Shown one piece after another: positions 1 through 7,927 of a stretch of 64,000 nt of DNA. Origin of the DNA: Collimonas sp. OK307 (GTDB lineage: Bacteria; Pseudomonadota; Gammaproteobacteria; Burkholderiales; Burkholderiaceae_D); the NCBI RefSeq assembly GCF_900113705.1, contig NZ_FOQI01000001.1, forward strand, positions 372,001 through 436,000, read 5' to 3'. The first letter of the stretch is position 1. Every line of letters begins with the position of its first letter. A program made the translations under genes and the position numbers. The notes beneath the pieces were generated by a model, which ran no database searches, was not told the DNA's origin, and saw nothing but the letters and a program-made list of their open reading frames with translations.

Positions 1-249
1 GAAATCATGGACGTCAACCAGGCAGCGGTAGCCGCCTTGTTTGACACTACCGCTACCACCACGCTGATTCATGGCCACACCCACAGGCCGGCGCGCCACC
101 ATTCCGGTGACGGCGAGGCCGCCCATACGCGCTATGTGTTGCCGGATTGGGAGTATGACGTCAAGACGCAGCGAGGCGGCTGGATTGCGATTGATGCGAA
201 TGGCGTGATTCGGCGCTTTGGCCACGACGGCCAGGAATTAGCCGATTGA
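1..249 (+). CDS. lpxH: UDP-2,3-diacylglucosamine diphosphatase, C-terminal part (partial at window edge)
   Basis: The reading frame is open from base 1, so the N-terminal two thirds of the gene lie outside the window; about 82 residues remain. The IHGHTHRPARH segment is the last metal-binding motif of calcineurin-like phosphoesterases. It is followed by VLPDWEYD and GGWIAIDANG, as in the tail of LpxH. The family hydrolyses UDP-2,3-diacylglucosamine to lipid X in lipid A synthesis at the inner face of the inner membrane. The stop lies 16 bp from the end of the convergent YceH gene. Another phosphoesterase is possible because only the tail is seen, but the tail fits LpxH well. Confidence 0.85.
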   Translation, partial: EIMDVNQAAVAALFDTTATTTLIHGHTHRPARHHSGDGEAAHTRYVLPDWEYDVKTQRGGWIAIDANGVIRRFGHDGQELAD

Positions 250-265
250 ACCACCCCTTGAGCGA

Positions 266-1000
266 TTAGTCGAACTGTCGCTTGAACTCGGCAAACTGCA
301 CCGACAGATCATCCATCTGGCGCCGCAGGCTGACAACTTCATCTTCAAGCTGGGCGATCCGGTCCTGGCTTCCACTTTTCACCACTGAGGCGCTGCCGGC
401 CATTGCATCGGCCATTGCCTGCTGTTCCAGTATCTCCTCGCCCGCCAGCAAATGGGCATAGCGCGATTCCTTGGTGCCGGGCGCTTTCGCCAGGCGCGCC
501 ACCAATGGCGGATATTTATCGACCAGGAATTGCAAGGCTGTTTCAACCTCGCCGACAGAGGCGAAATCATGCAGCCTGCCGCTACGGCTACGCAACTCGC
601 CAGCCGTCTGAATCCCGCGCAGCATCAAGGTAGTCAATACCGCCAGCTTGTCTTGTTCCAGCAGCCATTTGACGCGCATCCGGTGTTCGTATTTAGCCAC
701 CCGGGCGCCGGCCTGGCTCACCTCCACCACCAGCTTGCGCTGCATCAGGCGCTGCAGCACATCCAGCACCGTCGACTCGGCGATAGCCATCACCGGATCG
801 CGACTCGACAACTGGTTGCAGCCATTGGTCAGCGCATTCAGGGACAAGGGATAATTGTCCGGCGTCAGCGCTTCTTTTTCTGCAAGAACCGCCAACACGC
901 GAATTTCAAACTGATCCAGAAACTCATCGGAGCGGCCAGAATCCGCCACCCGCTCGCCATCATTATCACCAGTCGGAATACCGTCTGCTTCTTGATTCAT
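266..1000 (-). CDS. YceH family protein (DUF480)
   Basis: A 244-residue protein of the YceH/DUF480 family, built from two winged-helix-like domains. Family hallmarks visible are IRVLAVLAEKEALTPDNYPLSLNAL near residues 32-56, then NQLSSRDPVM, and RGIQTAGELRSRSGRL near the middle. The C-terminal 35 residues form a predicted coiled coil (IAQLEDEVVSLRRQMDDL). Its molecular function is unknown. An AGGAG at 1009-1013 lies 8 bases before the ATG at 1000, which favours that start over a GTG at 1003. It ends convergently against lpxH and follows cysE on the same strand after 30 bp. Confidence 0.9.
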   Translation of the reverse strand: MNQEADGIPTGDNDGERVADSGRSDEFLDQFEIRVLAVLAEKEALTPDNYPLSLNALTNGCNQLSSRDPVMAIAESTVLDVLQRLMQRKLVVEVSQAGARVAKYEHRMRVKWLLEQDKLAVLTTLMLRGIQTAGELRSRSGRLHDFASVGEVETALQFLVDKYPPLVARLAKAPGTKESRYAHLLAGEEILEQQAMADAMAGSASVVKSGSQDRIAQLEDEVVSLRRQMDDLSVQFAEFKRQFD

Positions 1001-1030
1001 CACACTCTCTCCTGGCTCACTGCGACCGTC

Positions 1031-1780
1031 TTACTCAACCAGTTTGTTGAGCTGGTCCGGATCAAATTTTTCGAGCTCGGGCAAGCTCTCGCAAGCGATG
1101 CCCGACTTCTTCAACAAGGCAATAATGCGGTCGATCTGGTGCTCCTGCGCCGCTGCGTTGTCGATCAAACCATGCAGAGCCTTGGACAGCGGATCATCGC
1201 CATTGGGCGTGACGCCGTAAGCTGCAAACATGCGGGCCGCAGCTTCATCCTTGCCGTTGTTGCTTTCTTTCTGCACGATGCGCGCAGGGTTGCCCACCGC
1301 AGTCGCGCCCGGCGGCACTTCCTTGACCACTACCGCATTGGAACCAACCTTGGCACCCTCGCCCACAGTGAAACCACCCAGCACCTTGGCACCGGCGCCG
1401 ATGATCGCTCCGCGCGCCAGGGTTGGATGGCGTTTGGCGCCCTTGTTGAGTGAGGTTCCGCCCAGAGTCACGCCTTGGTAAATGGTGCAGTCGTCGCCGA
1501 CTTCGGCAGTCTCGCCGATCACCACGCCAAAACCATGGTCGATGAACACGCGCCGGCCGATGGTTGCACCGGGATGGATTTCAATTCCGGTCAAAGTGCG
1601 GGCTATCTGCGAAATGAAACGTCCCGGCCATTTGAAGCCGTTGTGCCAGCAATGATGCGCCCAGCGATGCAGGATGATGGCATGCAGGCCGGGATAGCAA
1701 GTCAGTACTTCCCACTGGGTACGAGCGGCGGGATCACGTGCCATGATGTTGGCAATGTCTTCACGAATGCGGCTGAACAT
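1031..1780 (-). CDS. cysE: Serine O-acetyltransferase
   Basis: A 249-residue enzyme that transfers acetyl from acetyl-CoA to L-serine, the first committed step of cysteine synthesis. The N-terminus (MFSRIREDI, then HRWAHHCW) leads into left-handed beta-helix hexapeptide repeats: IEIHPGATIGRRVFIDHG, VIGETAEVGDDC, TLGGTSLNKGAKRHPT and VGNPARIV. The catalytic histidines fit H in IDHG and in KRHPT. It is of the short (EpsC-like) type without the long N-terminal helical domain of the E. coli enzyme, and has an extra acidic tail of about 60 residues. That tail ends FDPDQLNKLVE, not in the usual Ile-ended CysK-docking tail. Confidence 0.93.
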   Translation of the reverse strand: MFSRIREDIANIMARDPAARTQWEVLTCYPGLHAIILHRWAHHCWHNGFKWPGRFISQIARTLTGIEIHPGATIGRRVFIDHGFGVVIGETAEVGDDCTIYQGVTLGGTSLNKGAKRHPTLARGAIIGAGAKVLGGFTVGEGAKVGSNAVVVKEVPPGATAVGNPARIVQKESNNGKDEAAARMFAAYGVTPNGDDPLSKALHGLIDNAAAQEHQIDRIIALLKKSGIACESLPELEKFDPDQLNKLVE

Positions 1781-1956
1781 AAGGATGTCGGATGTATGCG
1801 GAGGCGTAATGTTATTCCAAATTACGCCTGCCGTCTTTTACTGCGAAAGTCCGGAAAAACCGGCAGGCCGGTTTCAGGCTGGACTGGGAAATCCTGAATT
1901 GCCGCCATGCATGAAAAACCGGCGGCCTGATTCAGAATGGGTAAGGCGGAATGGGA

Positions 1957-2700
1957 TCAACAACCCTTTACCATGCGCTGGCGACGGGCTTCATACAGGC
2001 AAACGCCGGACGCGACCGACACATTCAGGCTTTCGACAGAACCGAACATCGGCACGTTGACCAGCACATCGCAAGTTTCGCGCGTGAGGCGGCGCATACC
2101 TTCACCTTCGGAACCCATTACCAGCGCTGCCGGGCCGGAAAAATCGGCTTCATACAAGCCTTTTTCGCCGTCTTCGTCGGTGCCGATCAGCCAGATTTCA
2201 CGTTCTTTCAGTTCGCGCAAGGTACGCGCCAGATTGGTCACCGTGATGTAGGGAACGGTTTCGGCAGCCCCGCTGGCGACCTTGGCCGCAGTGGCGTTCA
2301 AGCCAACCGCGCGGTCCTTCGGTGCGATCACGGCATGCGCGCCGGCGCCATCGGCGACCCGCAGGCAGGCTCCGAGGTTGTGCGGATCGGTGATGCCATC
2401 GAGAACCAGCAACAGCGGCGGACCGACAATCGCATCCAGCAGCTCATCCAGGTTACGCGCCAGCGACAACTCGCCGGCTTTTGCTACCACGCCTTGGTGG
2501 CGGCGCGTGCCGACGATATTCGACAAACGCGCGTCATCCACCGGGATCACACGTACGCCAACCGCTTTGGCGGCATTCAGCAGATCTTGCATGCGGCGAT
2601 CGACGCGGCTGGCGTCCACATAAATCTCTTCCACCGACGATGCTTCGTGACGCAAACGCGCGGTGACGGCGTGAAAGCCGAAAATCATTTTACTTTTCAT
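1957..2700 (-). CDS. rlmB: 23S rRNA (guanosine-2251-2'-O)-methyltransferase
   Basis: A 247-residue SpoU-family (SPOUT, trefoil-knot) methyltransferase. The N-terminal substrate-binding domain starts [12 protein letters not shown]. The catalytic domain carries [17 protein letters not shown] (motif 1), [12 protein letters not shown] (motif 2) and [14 protein letters not shown] (motif 3). The family methylates G2251 in the 23S P loop. It lies 33 bp downstream of rnr on the same strand, the usual rnr-rlmB pair. The first ATG (2700) is chosen; a second in-frame ATG four codons later (2688) is also possible, and neither has a strong ribosome site. Confidence 0.94.
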   Translation of the reverse strand: MKSKMIFGFHAVTARLRHEASSVEEIYVDASRVDRRMQDLLNAAKAVGVRVIPVDDARLSNIVGTRRHQGVVAKAGELSLARNLDELLDAIVGPPLLLVLDGITDPHNLGACLRVADGAGAHAVIAPKDRAVGLNATAAKVASGAAETVPYITVTNLARTLRELKEREIWLIGTDEDGEKGLYEADFSGPAALVMGSEGEGMRRLTRETCDVLVNVPMFGSVESLNVSVASGVCLYEARRQRMVKGC

Positions 2701-2733
2701 ATTCTATCTATCAGGGTCAATCTATTACAGGGT

Positions 2734-5199
2734 CTATCGTTTACGTTTACTAGACTTCGTGAAGGCCTTCGGTGCACGCGTCTTTTCAGGAACGATTGCC
2801 GTCTTGGCCTTCTTTGCTTTGGTCGCCTTACCTGGGCTGGTGGTCTTGGCCGCAGTGGTGACGCCACCGGTTTTCCTAGGTGGAGCCGCCTTGGCGCCGC
2901 CCTTTGGCTTGGCGCTGCGTGCTTGCGCATTGTCCGCACGCCGTGCTTCATTCTTGAGTACGGTCTTGATACCGGGCTCGTTGACCAGGCGCAGATCGAT
3001 CTTGCGTGCATCCAGGTCAACCCGGCTTACCTGCACCGTTACCCGGTCCGTCAACTGATAACGGATGCCGGTACGCTCACCGCGCAATTCGTGCCGCGCT
3101 TCGTCGTACTGGAAGTAATCGGCGCCAAGTTCGGTGACATGCACCAGGCCTTCGATGTACAACGCATCGAGCTGCACAAAAATACCGAACGTGGCGACAC
3201 CGGAAATCACGCCGGTAAATTCTTCGCCCAGCTTGTCGCGAATGAAATAGCACTTGAGCCACGCTTCGACATCGCGCGAAGCCTCGTCGGCACGCCGCTC
3301 ATTGGCGGAACAATGTACACCGAGCGCTTCCCAGATGGCCAGGCTGCCTTCGTTTTTCTTCTTGCCCGCTGCCTTGTCTTCCGCCTGTTTCTTGCGGCCG
3401 GCCGGCGACAGCATGGTGTTCAGGGCACTGGTGTCCAATCCCTTCGGATCATAGCGCTTGCCTTGCAGGATCGCCTTGATCGTGCGATGCGTCAGCAAAT
3501 CGGGATAACGCCGGATCGGACTGGTGAAATGCGCATACGATTCATACGACAAACCGAAGTGGCCGATATTTTCCGGGCTGTAGACCGCTTGCTGCATGGA
3601 GCGCAGCATCATGGTTTGCAGCAGCAAGGCATCCGGCCGCGCCTTGATCTTAGGCATCAGCTCGGCATAATCGGAAGCCGCAGGCGTATCGCCGCCAGCC
3701 AGCGTCAAGCCAACCTGCTTCAAGAAGGTGCGCAGTATCGTCAGCTTTTCCTTGGTCGGATGCGCATGGATCCGGAACAGGCCCGGATGCTTGTGACGCT
3801 CCATCAGGTCGGCGGCGCAGACATTAGCCGCCAACATGCATTCTTCAATCACCTTGTGCGCATCGTTGCGGGTGCGCGGCAGGATTTTTTCGATCTTGCC
3901 GGCTGCATTGCAGACGATGTAGGTCTCGGTGGTTTCGAAATCGATCGCGCCGCGCGCCTGGCGCGCTTGCAGCAGGGCGTGAAAGACCTCATACAAATGC
4001 AGCAAATGCGGCACCAGGCCGGGACGTTTGGCTGCTTCCGGCCCCTTGGTATTACCCAGGATAGCCGCCACTTCAGTGTACGTCAGGCGTGCCGCGGAAT
4101 GAATCACCGCGGGATAGAACTGGTAAGCCTTGATCTCACCCTTGGCGCTGATCACGGCATCGCACACCAGCGTCAGGCGATCGACGTCGGGATTGAGCGA
4201 ACACAGGCCGTTGGATAATTTCTCCGGCAGCATTGGAATCACGCGGCGCGGGAAATAGACCGAAGTGCTGCGCTCCAGCGCATCGACATCCAGCGCATCG
4301 TTAGGTTTGACGTAATGACTAACGTCGGCAATCGCCACAATCAGCCGGTAACCGTTGGCGCGGCCGATCTTGACCGGCTCGCAATAAACAGCATCGTCGA
4401 AATCGCGGGCGTCTTCGCCGTCGATCGTTACCATCGGCACATCGCGCAAATCGACGCGATCGGCCAGGTCGGCGGCACGTACTTCGCCCGGCAGCTTGGC
4501 AGCCAGCTTCTTGGCCGCTTCGGAGAACTCATGCGGCACGCCGTATTTGCGCACCGCAATTTCGATTTCCATGCCCGGATCGTCAATATCACCCAGGATT
4601 TCGACAATCTTGCCGACCGGCTGGGTAAAACGCGAAGGTTGTTCGGTCAGCTGGACGCTGACTACTTGCCCGGCCTTGGCTTTGCCCGGCGAACCGGCCA
4701 GGATGATGTCCTGTCCGATGCGCTTATCTTCGGGAGCGATCACCCAAACCCCGTTTTCATTCAGCAAACGGCCAATCACATGGGTATTCGCGCGTGACAC
4801 CACCTCGACAATCGTTCCCTCGGGACGGCCGCGGCGGTCGGTGCCGATAATGCGCGCCTGGACCCGGTCGCCATGCAGCACTTTCTGCATTTCCTTTTCA
4901 GGCAGGAAAACGTCGTCGCCGCCTTCGTCCGGAATCAGGAAGCCGAAACCGTCACGATGGCTGCTGACGCGGCCCTCGATAAAGCCGGGTGAATTGGTCA
5001 GTTTGTAGATGCCGCTGCGGTCGGGCTTGATTTGCCCGTCGCGTTCCATGGCATTCAGGCGGCGCGTCAAACCATCCATTTCATCAGGTTTGACATTAAG
5101 CGCGGCGGCTAGAGCGGCGGCGTTTTGCGCCTCGGAAGAGGTTCGCAGAAGGCCGAGAATTTCCTCCCGGCTGGGGATTGTGTAGGAATATTGGCTCAA
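2734..5199 (-). CDS. rnr: Ribonuclease R
   Basis: An 821-residue 3'-5' exoribonuclease of the RNB family that degrades structured RNA. Visible parts in order are an N-terminal winged helix (SREEILGLLR), cold-shock domains (FGFLIPDEGGDDVF), the RNB active site (IDGEDARDFDDAV, about residues 255-270, with the metal-binding Asp cluster), HFTSPIRRYPDLLTHR, an S1 domain (FTGVISGVATFGIFV) and a Lys/Arg-rich tail. No ATG fits the N-terminus; the frame opens with TTG at 5199 after an in-frame stop. An 11-codon ORF (5228-5196) ends in a TGA that overlaps this TTG. The gene is divergent from tRNA-Leu. Confidence 0.95.
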   Translation of the reverse strand: MSQYSYTIPSREEILGLLRTSSEAQNAAALAAALNVKPDEMDGLTRRLNAMERDGQIKPDRSGIYKLTNSPGFIEGRVSSHRDGFGFLIPDEGGDDVFLPEKEMQKVLHGDRVQARIIGTDRRGRPEGTIVEVVSRANTHVIGRLLNENGVWVIAPEDKRIGQDIILAGSPGKAKAGQVVSVQLTEQPSRFTQPVGKIVEILGDIDDPGMEIEIAVRKYGVPHEFSEAAKKLAAKLPGEVRAADLADRVDLRDVPMVTIDGEDARDFDDAVYCEPVKIGRANGYRLIVAIADVSHYVKPNDALDVDALERSTSVYFPRRVIPMLPEKLSNGLCSLNPDVDRLTLVCDAVISAKGEIKAYQFYPAVIHSAARLTYTEVAAILGNTKGPEAAKRPGLVPHLLHLYEVFHALLQARQARGAIDFETTETYIVCNAAGKIEKILPRTRNDAHKVIEECMLAANVCAADLMERHKHPGLFRIHAHPTKEKLTILRTFLKQVGLTLAGGDTPAASDYAELMPKIKARPDALLLQTMMLRSMQQAVYSPENIGHFGLSYESYAHFTSPIRRYPDLLTHRTIKAILQGKRYDPKGLDTSALNTMLSPAGRKKQAEDKAAGKKKNEGSLAIWEALGVHCSANERRADEASRDVEAWLKCYFIRDKLGEEFTGVISGVATFGIFVQLDALYIEGLVHVTELGADYFQYDEARHELRGERTGIRYQLTDRVTVQVSRVDLDARKIDLRLVNEPGIKTVLKNEARRADNAQARSAKPKGGAKAAPPRKTGGVTTAAKTTSPGKATKAKKAKTAIVPEKTRAPKAFTKSSKRKR

Positions 5200-5303
5200 A
5201 AGGCTATTTTCAACAGGTTGTTATTCATCAAGGCTTAGTGTAACGGAGGAATATGACATTCTCCTAACCAAGCAATTTATATCTTCATATCGTTATGACT
5301 GAG

Positions 5304-5331
5304 TTGACTTATTTTCAGGTTAGCTTATAAT
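5304..5331 (+). promoter_or_regulatory. Sigma-70 promoter of tRNA-Leu
   Basis: TTGACT at 5304-5309 and TATAAT at 5326-5331 are separated by 16 bp. The expected transcription start near 5338 is a few bases before the tRNA (5345), as usual for stable RNA genes. Both hexamers are at or one base from consensus. Confidence 0.85.
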
Positions 5332-5344
5332 CTTGCTCTCTCAA

Positions 5345-5429
5345 GCCCACGTGGCGGAATTGGTAGACGCGCATGGTTCAGGTCCATGTGCCGCAAGGTG
5401 TGGGGGTTCGAGTCCCTCCGTGGGCACCA
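5345..5429 (+). tRNA. tRNA-Leu (anticodon CAG)
   Basis: An 85-nt class II tRNA. The acceptor arm GCCCACG (5345-5351) pairs with CGTGGGC (5419-5425), followed by discriminator A and an encoded CCA (5427-5429). The anticodon stem CATGG/CCATG encloses the loop TTCAGGT with CAG, reading CUG leucine codons. A long variable arm and the T-loop GGTTCGAGTCC are present. The gene has its own promoter just upstream and a perfect hairpin just downstream. Confidence 0.97.
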
Positions 5430-5437
5430 TATACCAT

Positions 5438-5465
5438 AGACTAGACCCTTCCGGGGGTCTAGTCT
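5438..5465 (+). terminator. Hairpin downstream of tRNA-Leu, terminator-like
   Basis: AGACTAGACCC (5438-5448) and GGGTCTAGTCT (5455-5465) form a perfect 11-bp stem with a 6-base loop. No T run follows, so intrinsic termination is not certain; it may instead set the 3' end of the tRNA precursor. Its place 8 bp after the tRNA supports an end-of-transcript role. Confidence 0.65.
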
Positions 5466-5775
5466 CCGCAAAATTCCCTGCATTACCGAGCCAATCGGAA
5501 TGCATGACGGATATCAGAACTAACCAGCATCAAATCCCATAATATCAGCAAATTGCAATAATACGGATGCAGTCGCGGACGCAGCACGCGTACGTAACCT
5601 CTCCTGGCCGCCATCGGCTCGCCTGCCCCATCTCCCGGCTCACAGGCGAACGTCTGCAGACGCGTCATCAATCTTGCCACCAACCAAATTCTTTCCAGAT
5701 TCACCATATAATGAGCGGCGCCACGATCATCATTTCCGGGATGACGACTGCGCCAACGCCATAAGGATATCTAGT
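5466..5775. other. Intergenic region with no supported gene
   Basis: This is the rest of a 346-bp gap between tRNA-Leu and the MASE1 gene. Short frames here have no recognisable domain, no good ribosome site and unlikely composition. The only marked structure is a 12-bp perfect palindrome, CGTCTGCAGACG, at 5651-5662. It lies about 110 bp before the MASE1 start and could be a regulator site. An AAGGAT at 5762-5767 is the ribosome site of the next gene. Confidence 0.5.
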
Positions 5776-7068
5776 GTGAAACTGACCAACCAATCTGTCA
5801 TTGCATTGCTGTGGGGTTTGCTCTACCTGGCCACCGGCTACGTGTCGCATCAGCTCAATGGCCCGATTGCGGCGACCGGTTATATCTGGCTGCCGGCCGG
5901 CGTCACCGTGGCGGCGTTCATGCTGACCAAGACCGGACGCTGGCTGCCGGTGGCTATCGGCTTCGTGCTGGCGCAACTGCTTCTGGGCTGGATCGAAGAC
6001 CGCAATCTGCTGCGGGTTGCACTGTTTGCTCTCGACGAGATCGGCGTCGCGGCAATCGTGGTGGCGCTGGTGCGCATGCTCCAATTACCAATGGAAGGTT
6101 TGAATTTCGTGCGTGGCCTGTTGATCGCGGGCGTCGCCTGCAGCGCCATCAGCGCAGCCATTGGCGCTGCCTGGTTCTTGCTGGTGCAACAGGTGCCGTT
6201 CTGGCCGACTGCGCGCATCTGGGCTGCCTCCGATCTGGTTGGCATCCTGATTGTCACACCTGTACTGGCAGGCTGGTCGCGCTTCCACGCGATGCGTTCC
6301 GGCGGTATGGATCGCAGCGACTTCCTGCTCGGCCTGGCGGCGTTCGTCGCCTTGGGAGCGACTGCTTTTATCATCTTCGACGGTCATGGCATCAGCAATT
6401 TTTCTGCCGGCGTCAATTTTGCGCTGACTTATGTACCGCTTTTTTTCGTTGCAGTTGTCACCTTGTTGTGGGGCGGCCGCGGCGGCTCGCTGGCAGTCGC
6501 CATGCTGGCCTTTTTCGCCTTGTTGAACACGGTCCAGGGCGAAGGGCCTTTTGCCGCTTTTGCGGATACTTATTCCAAACATTCATTGCTGGAAGCCCAG
6601 CTCTATCTCGCTGTCGCCGCCCTGCTCAGCCTGCTGATCAGCGCCCTCAAGACTACCCGCGAACAACTGCATGAAGATGCCGCGCAGTGGAAAAACGACA
6701 CCGAGCTAGCCCTGACCGCCAGCCGGCAACTGGTCTACAACATAGACCCGCATAGCAAAAAGCTGTGCTGGCATGGAGATCTGCAGGGATTGCTTGGCGT
6801 AGCGAACACCGCCTTCAGCGACCTGGACCAGGTTCTGGCACACGTCCATCCAGATGATCGCCAGCCATTGCGCAGCCGTTGGCTCGACGACACCGACGAC
6901 GATGCCCGCCCTGACCTGAGTTTCCGCCTGCTGCTGCCGGCTGGAGGAGAAAGCCAGGTGACCGACATGAGCGCCGTACTACTCGATGCCGACGAATCGG
7001 TCGCCATGGTGGCCGGCGCCTGGCGCCTCAATCTCAAGGAGGATGCGCGGCAACGGGGCCGGATATGA
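5776..7068 (+). CDS. MASE1-PAS membrane sensor protein without output domain
   Basis: A 430-residue protein. About residues 1-300 form a MASE1 integral membrane sensor with eight or more hydrophobic segments and typical MASE1 features (YIWLPAGVTVAAF, ARIWAASDLVGILIVTPVL). A PAS domain follows, roughly residues 310-425 (YNIDPHSKKLCWHGDL, VHPDDRQPLRSRW). MASE1-PAS units usually precede GGDEF, EAL or kinase domains, but here the protein stops just after the PAS fold. The GTG start at 5776 has AAGGAT 8 bases upstream. The stop overlaps the next gene (ATGA at 7065), so the two are translationally coupled. Signal and partner are unknown. Confidence 0.8.
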   Translation: MKLTNQSVIALLWGLLYLATGYVSHQLNGPIAATGYIWLPAGVTVAAFMLTKTGRWLPVAIGFVLAQLLLGWIEDRNLLRVALFALDEIGVAAIVVALVRMLQLPMEGLNFVRGLLIAGVACSAISAAIGAAWFLLVQQVPFWPTARIWAASDLVGILIVTPVLAGWSRFHAMRSGGMDRSDFLLGLAAFVALGATAFIIFDGHGISNFSAGVNFALTYVPLFFVAVVTLLWGGRGGSLAVAMLAFFALLNTVQGEGPFAAFADTYSKHSLLEAQLYLAVAALLSLLISALKTTREQLHEDAAQWKNDTELALTASRQLVYNIDPHSKKLCWHGDLQGLLGVANTAFSDLDQVLAHVHPDDRQPLRSRWLDDTDDDARPDLSFRLLLPAGGESQVTDMSAVLLDADESVAMVAGAWRLNLKEDARQRGRI

Positions 7069-7883
7069 GTGGTCGTACCGGCGCCTTGCTGATTCACGGC
7101 CTGGGCGGCACCCAATTCGATCTCGGCTCGATGCACAAAGTGCTGCAGCGCGCCGGCGTGGAAACTCACGCGGTTACCTTGCCCGGCCACGGCGGCCAAC
7201 CTGAAGATCTGGTGACGGTAAGCTACGAGGACTGGCTGGACAGCGTCACCGCCAGTTACCGTGAACTGGCGCCGCAGTATGACACTTTCCACGTGATGGG
7301 CATGTGTCTGGGCTCGTTGCTGGCGCTGGCATTGTGCGAGCGTGTGCAGCATGGGAAAGGCGCAGGTAATGCCGATGGCAAGCTGGTGACCTTGGCGCCG
7401 CCGGTCTTCATCGATGGTTGGTCTACTCCCTGGTATCGCCAGTTGCGCCATCTGGTGTACTGGATACCCGGCATGGCGAGCCGGATGAAGGTCGAAGAAG
7501 ACGAGCCGTTCGGCATCAAGAATGCCACGGTGCGCGCCATCGTCAAGGCCAAATTCGCACGCGGCGACAATTTCCACTATCGCTGGGTGCCGCTGGCCTG
7601 CATCCGCCAGGTCGACCGCTTACGCAAGAAAGTACTGGCGGGAGCCCACAGGATCGCCAGCCCGACCTTGGTGGTCCATGCGCGCGAAGATGAACTGACC
7701 AGCCTGAAATCGGCCGAATTCCTGCAAGCGACGTTGCCGGATGCACGCGTCGTGGTGCTGGAAAACAGTTATCACATGATTTGCGTCGACAATGACCGGG
7801 AACAAGTGGTCAACAGCGTGCTGGAATTTTTCGGCTATCCGCCAGCGCCGCCGCGGCGGGTGCGCGGTGCTGACAAGATCTGA
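7065..7883 (+). CDS. Alpha/beta hydrolase with a cysteine nucleophile motif
   Basis: A 272-residue alpha/beta hydrolase. The oxyanion segment LLIHGLGGT is at residues 8-16. The nucleophile elbow reads G79-M-C81-L-G83, so cysteine stands where lipases and esterases have serine. A likely acid is D209 (HAREDE) and the histidine is H237 (NSYHM). Cysteine at this place is known in PHA synthases and dienelactone hydrolases, but the length and rest of the sequence fit neither; it most resembles carboxylesterase/monoacylglycerol-lipase-type proteins. It overlaps the MASE1-PAS sensor gene by 4 bp. Substrate unknown. Confidence 0.8.
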   Translation: MSGRTGALLIHGLGGTQFDLGSMHKVLQRAGVETHAVTLPGHGGQPEDLVTVSYEDWLDSVTASYRELAPQYDTFHVMGMCLGSLLALALCERVQHGKGAGNADGKLVTLAPPVFIDGWSTPWYRQLRHLVYWIPGMASRMKVEEDEPFGIKNATVRAIVKAKFARGDNFHYRWVPLACIRQVDRLRKKVLAGAHRIASPTLVVHAREDELTSLKSAEFLQATLPDARVVVLENSYHMICVDNDREQVVNSVLEFFGYPPAPPRRVRGADKI

Positions 7884-7927
7884 TACCAAGACCTGATATC
7901 TATAGCACACCGCCCTCAGCGGCCACT

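Noticed and set aside
452-1453. A 333-codon plus-strand ORF across yceH and cysE
   Set aside because: It covers parts of two conserved genes on the opposite strand and their gap; composition is that of a shadow frame.
1951-4218. A 755-codon plus-strand ORF opposite rlmB and rnr
   Set aside because: It is antisense to two conserved genes, spans their boundary, has no domain and arises from high-GC codon bias on the other strand.
5345-5429. Integration of a mobile element at tRNA-Leu
   Set aside because: No integrase gene and no repeat of the tRNA 3' end were seen downstream.
5483-5707. A 74-codon minus-strand ORF after tRNA-Leu
   Set aside because: No ribosome site, no domain and no partner; the gap is better read as non-coding.
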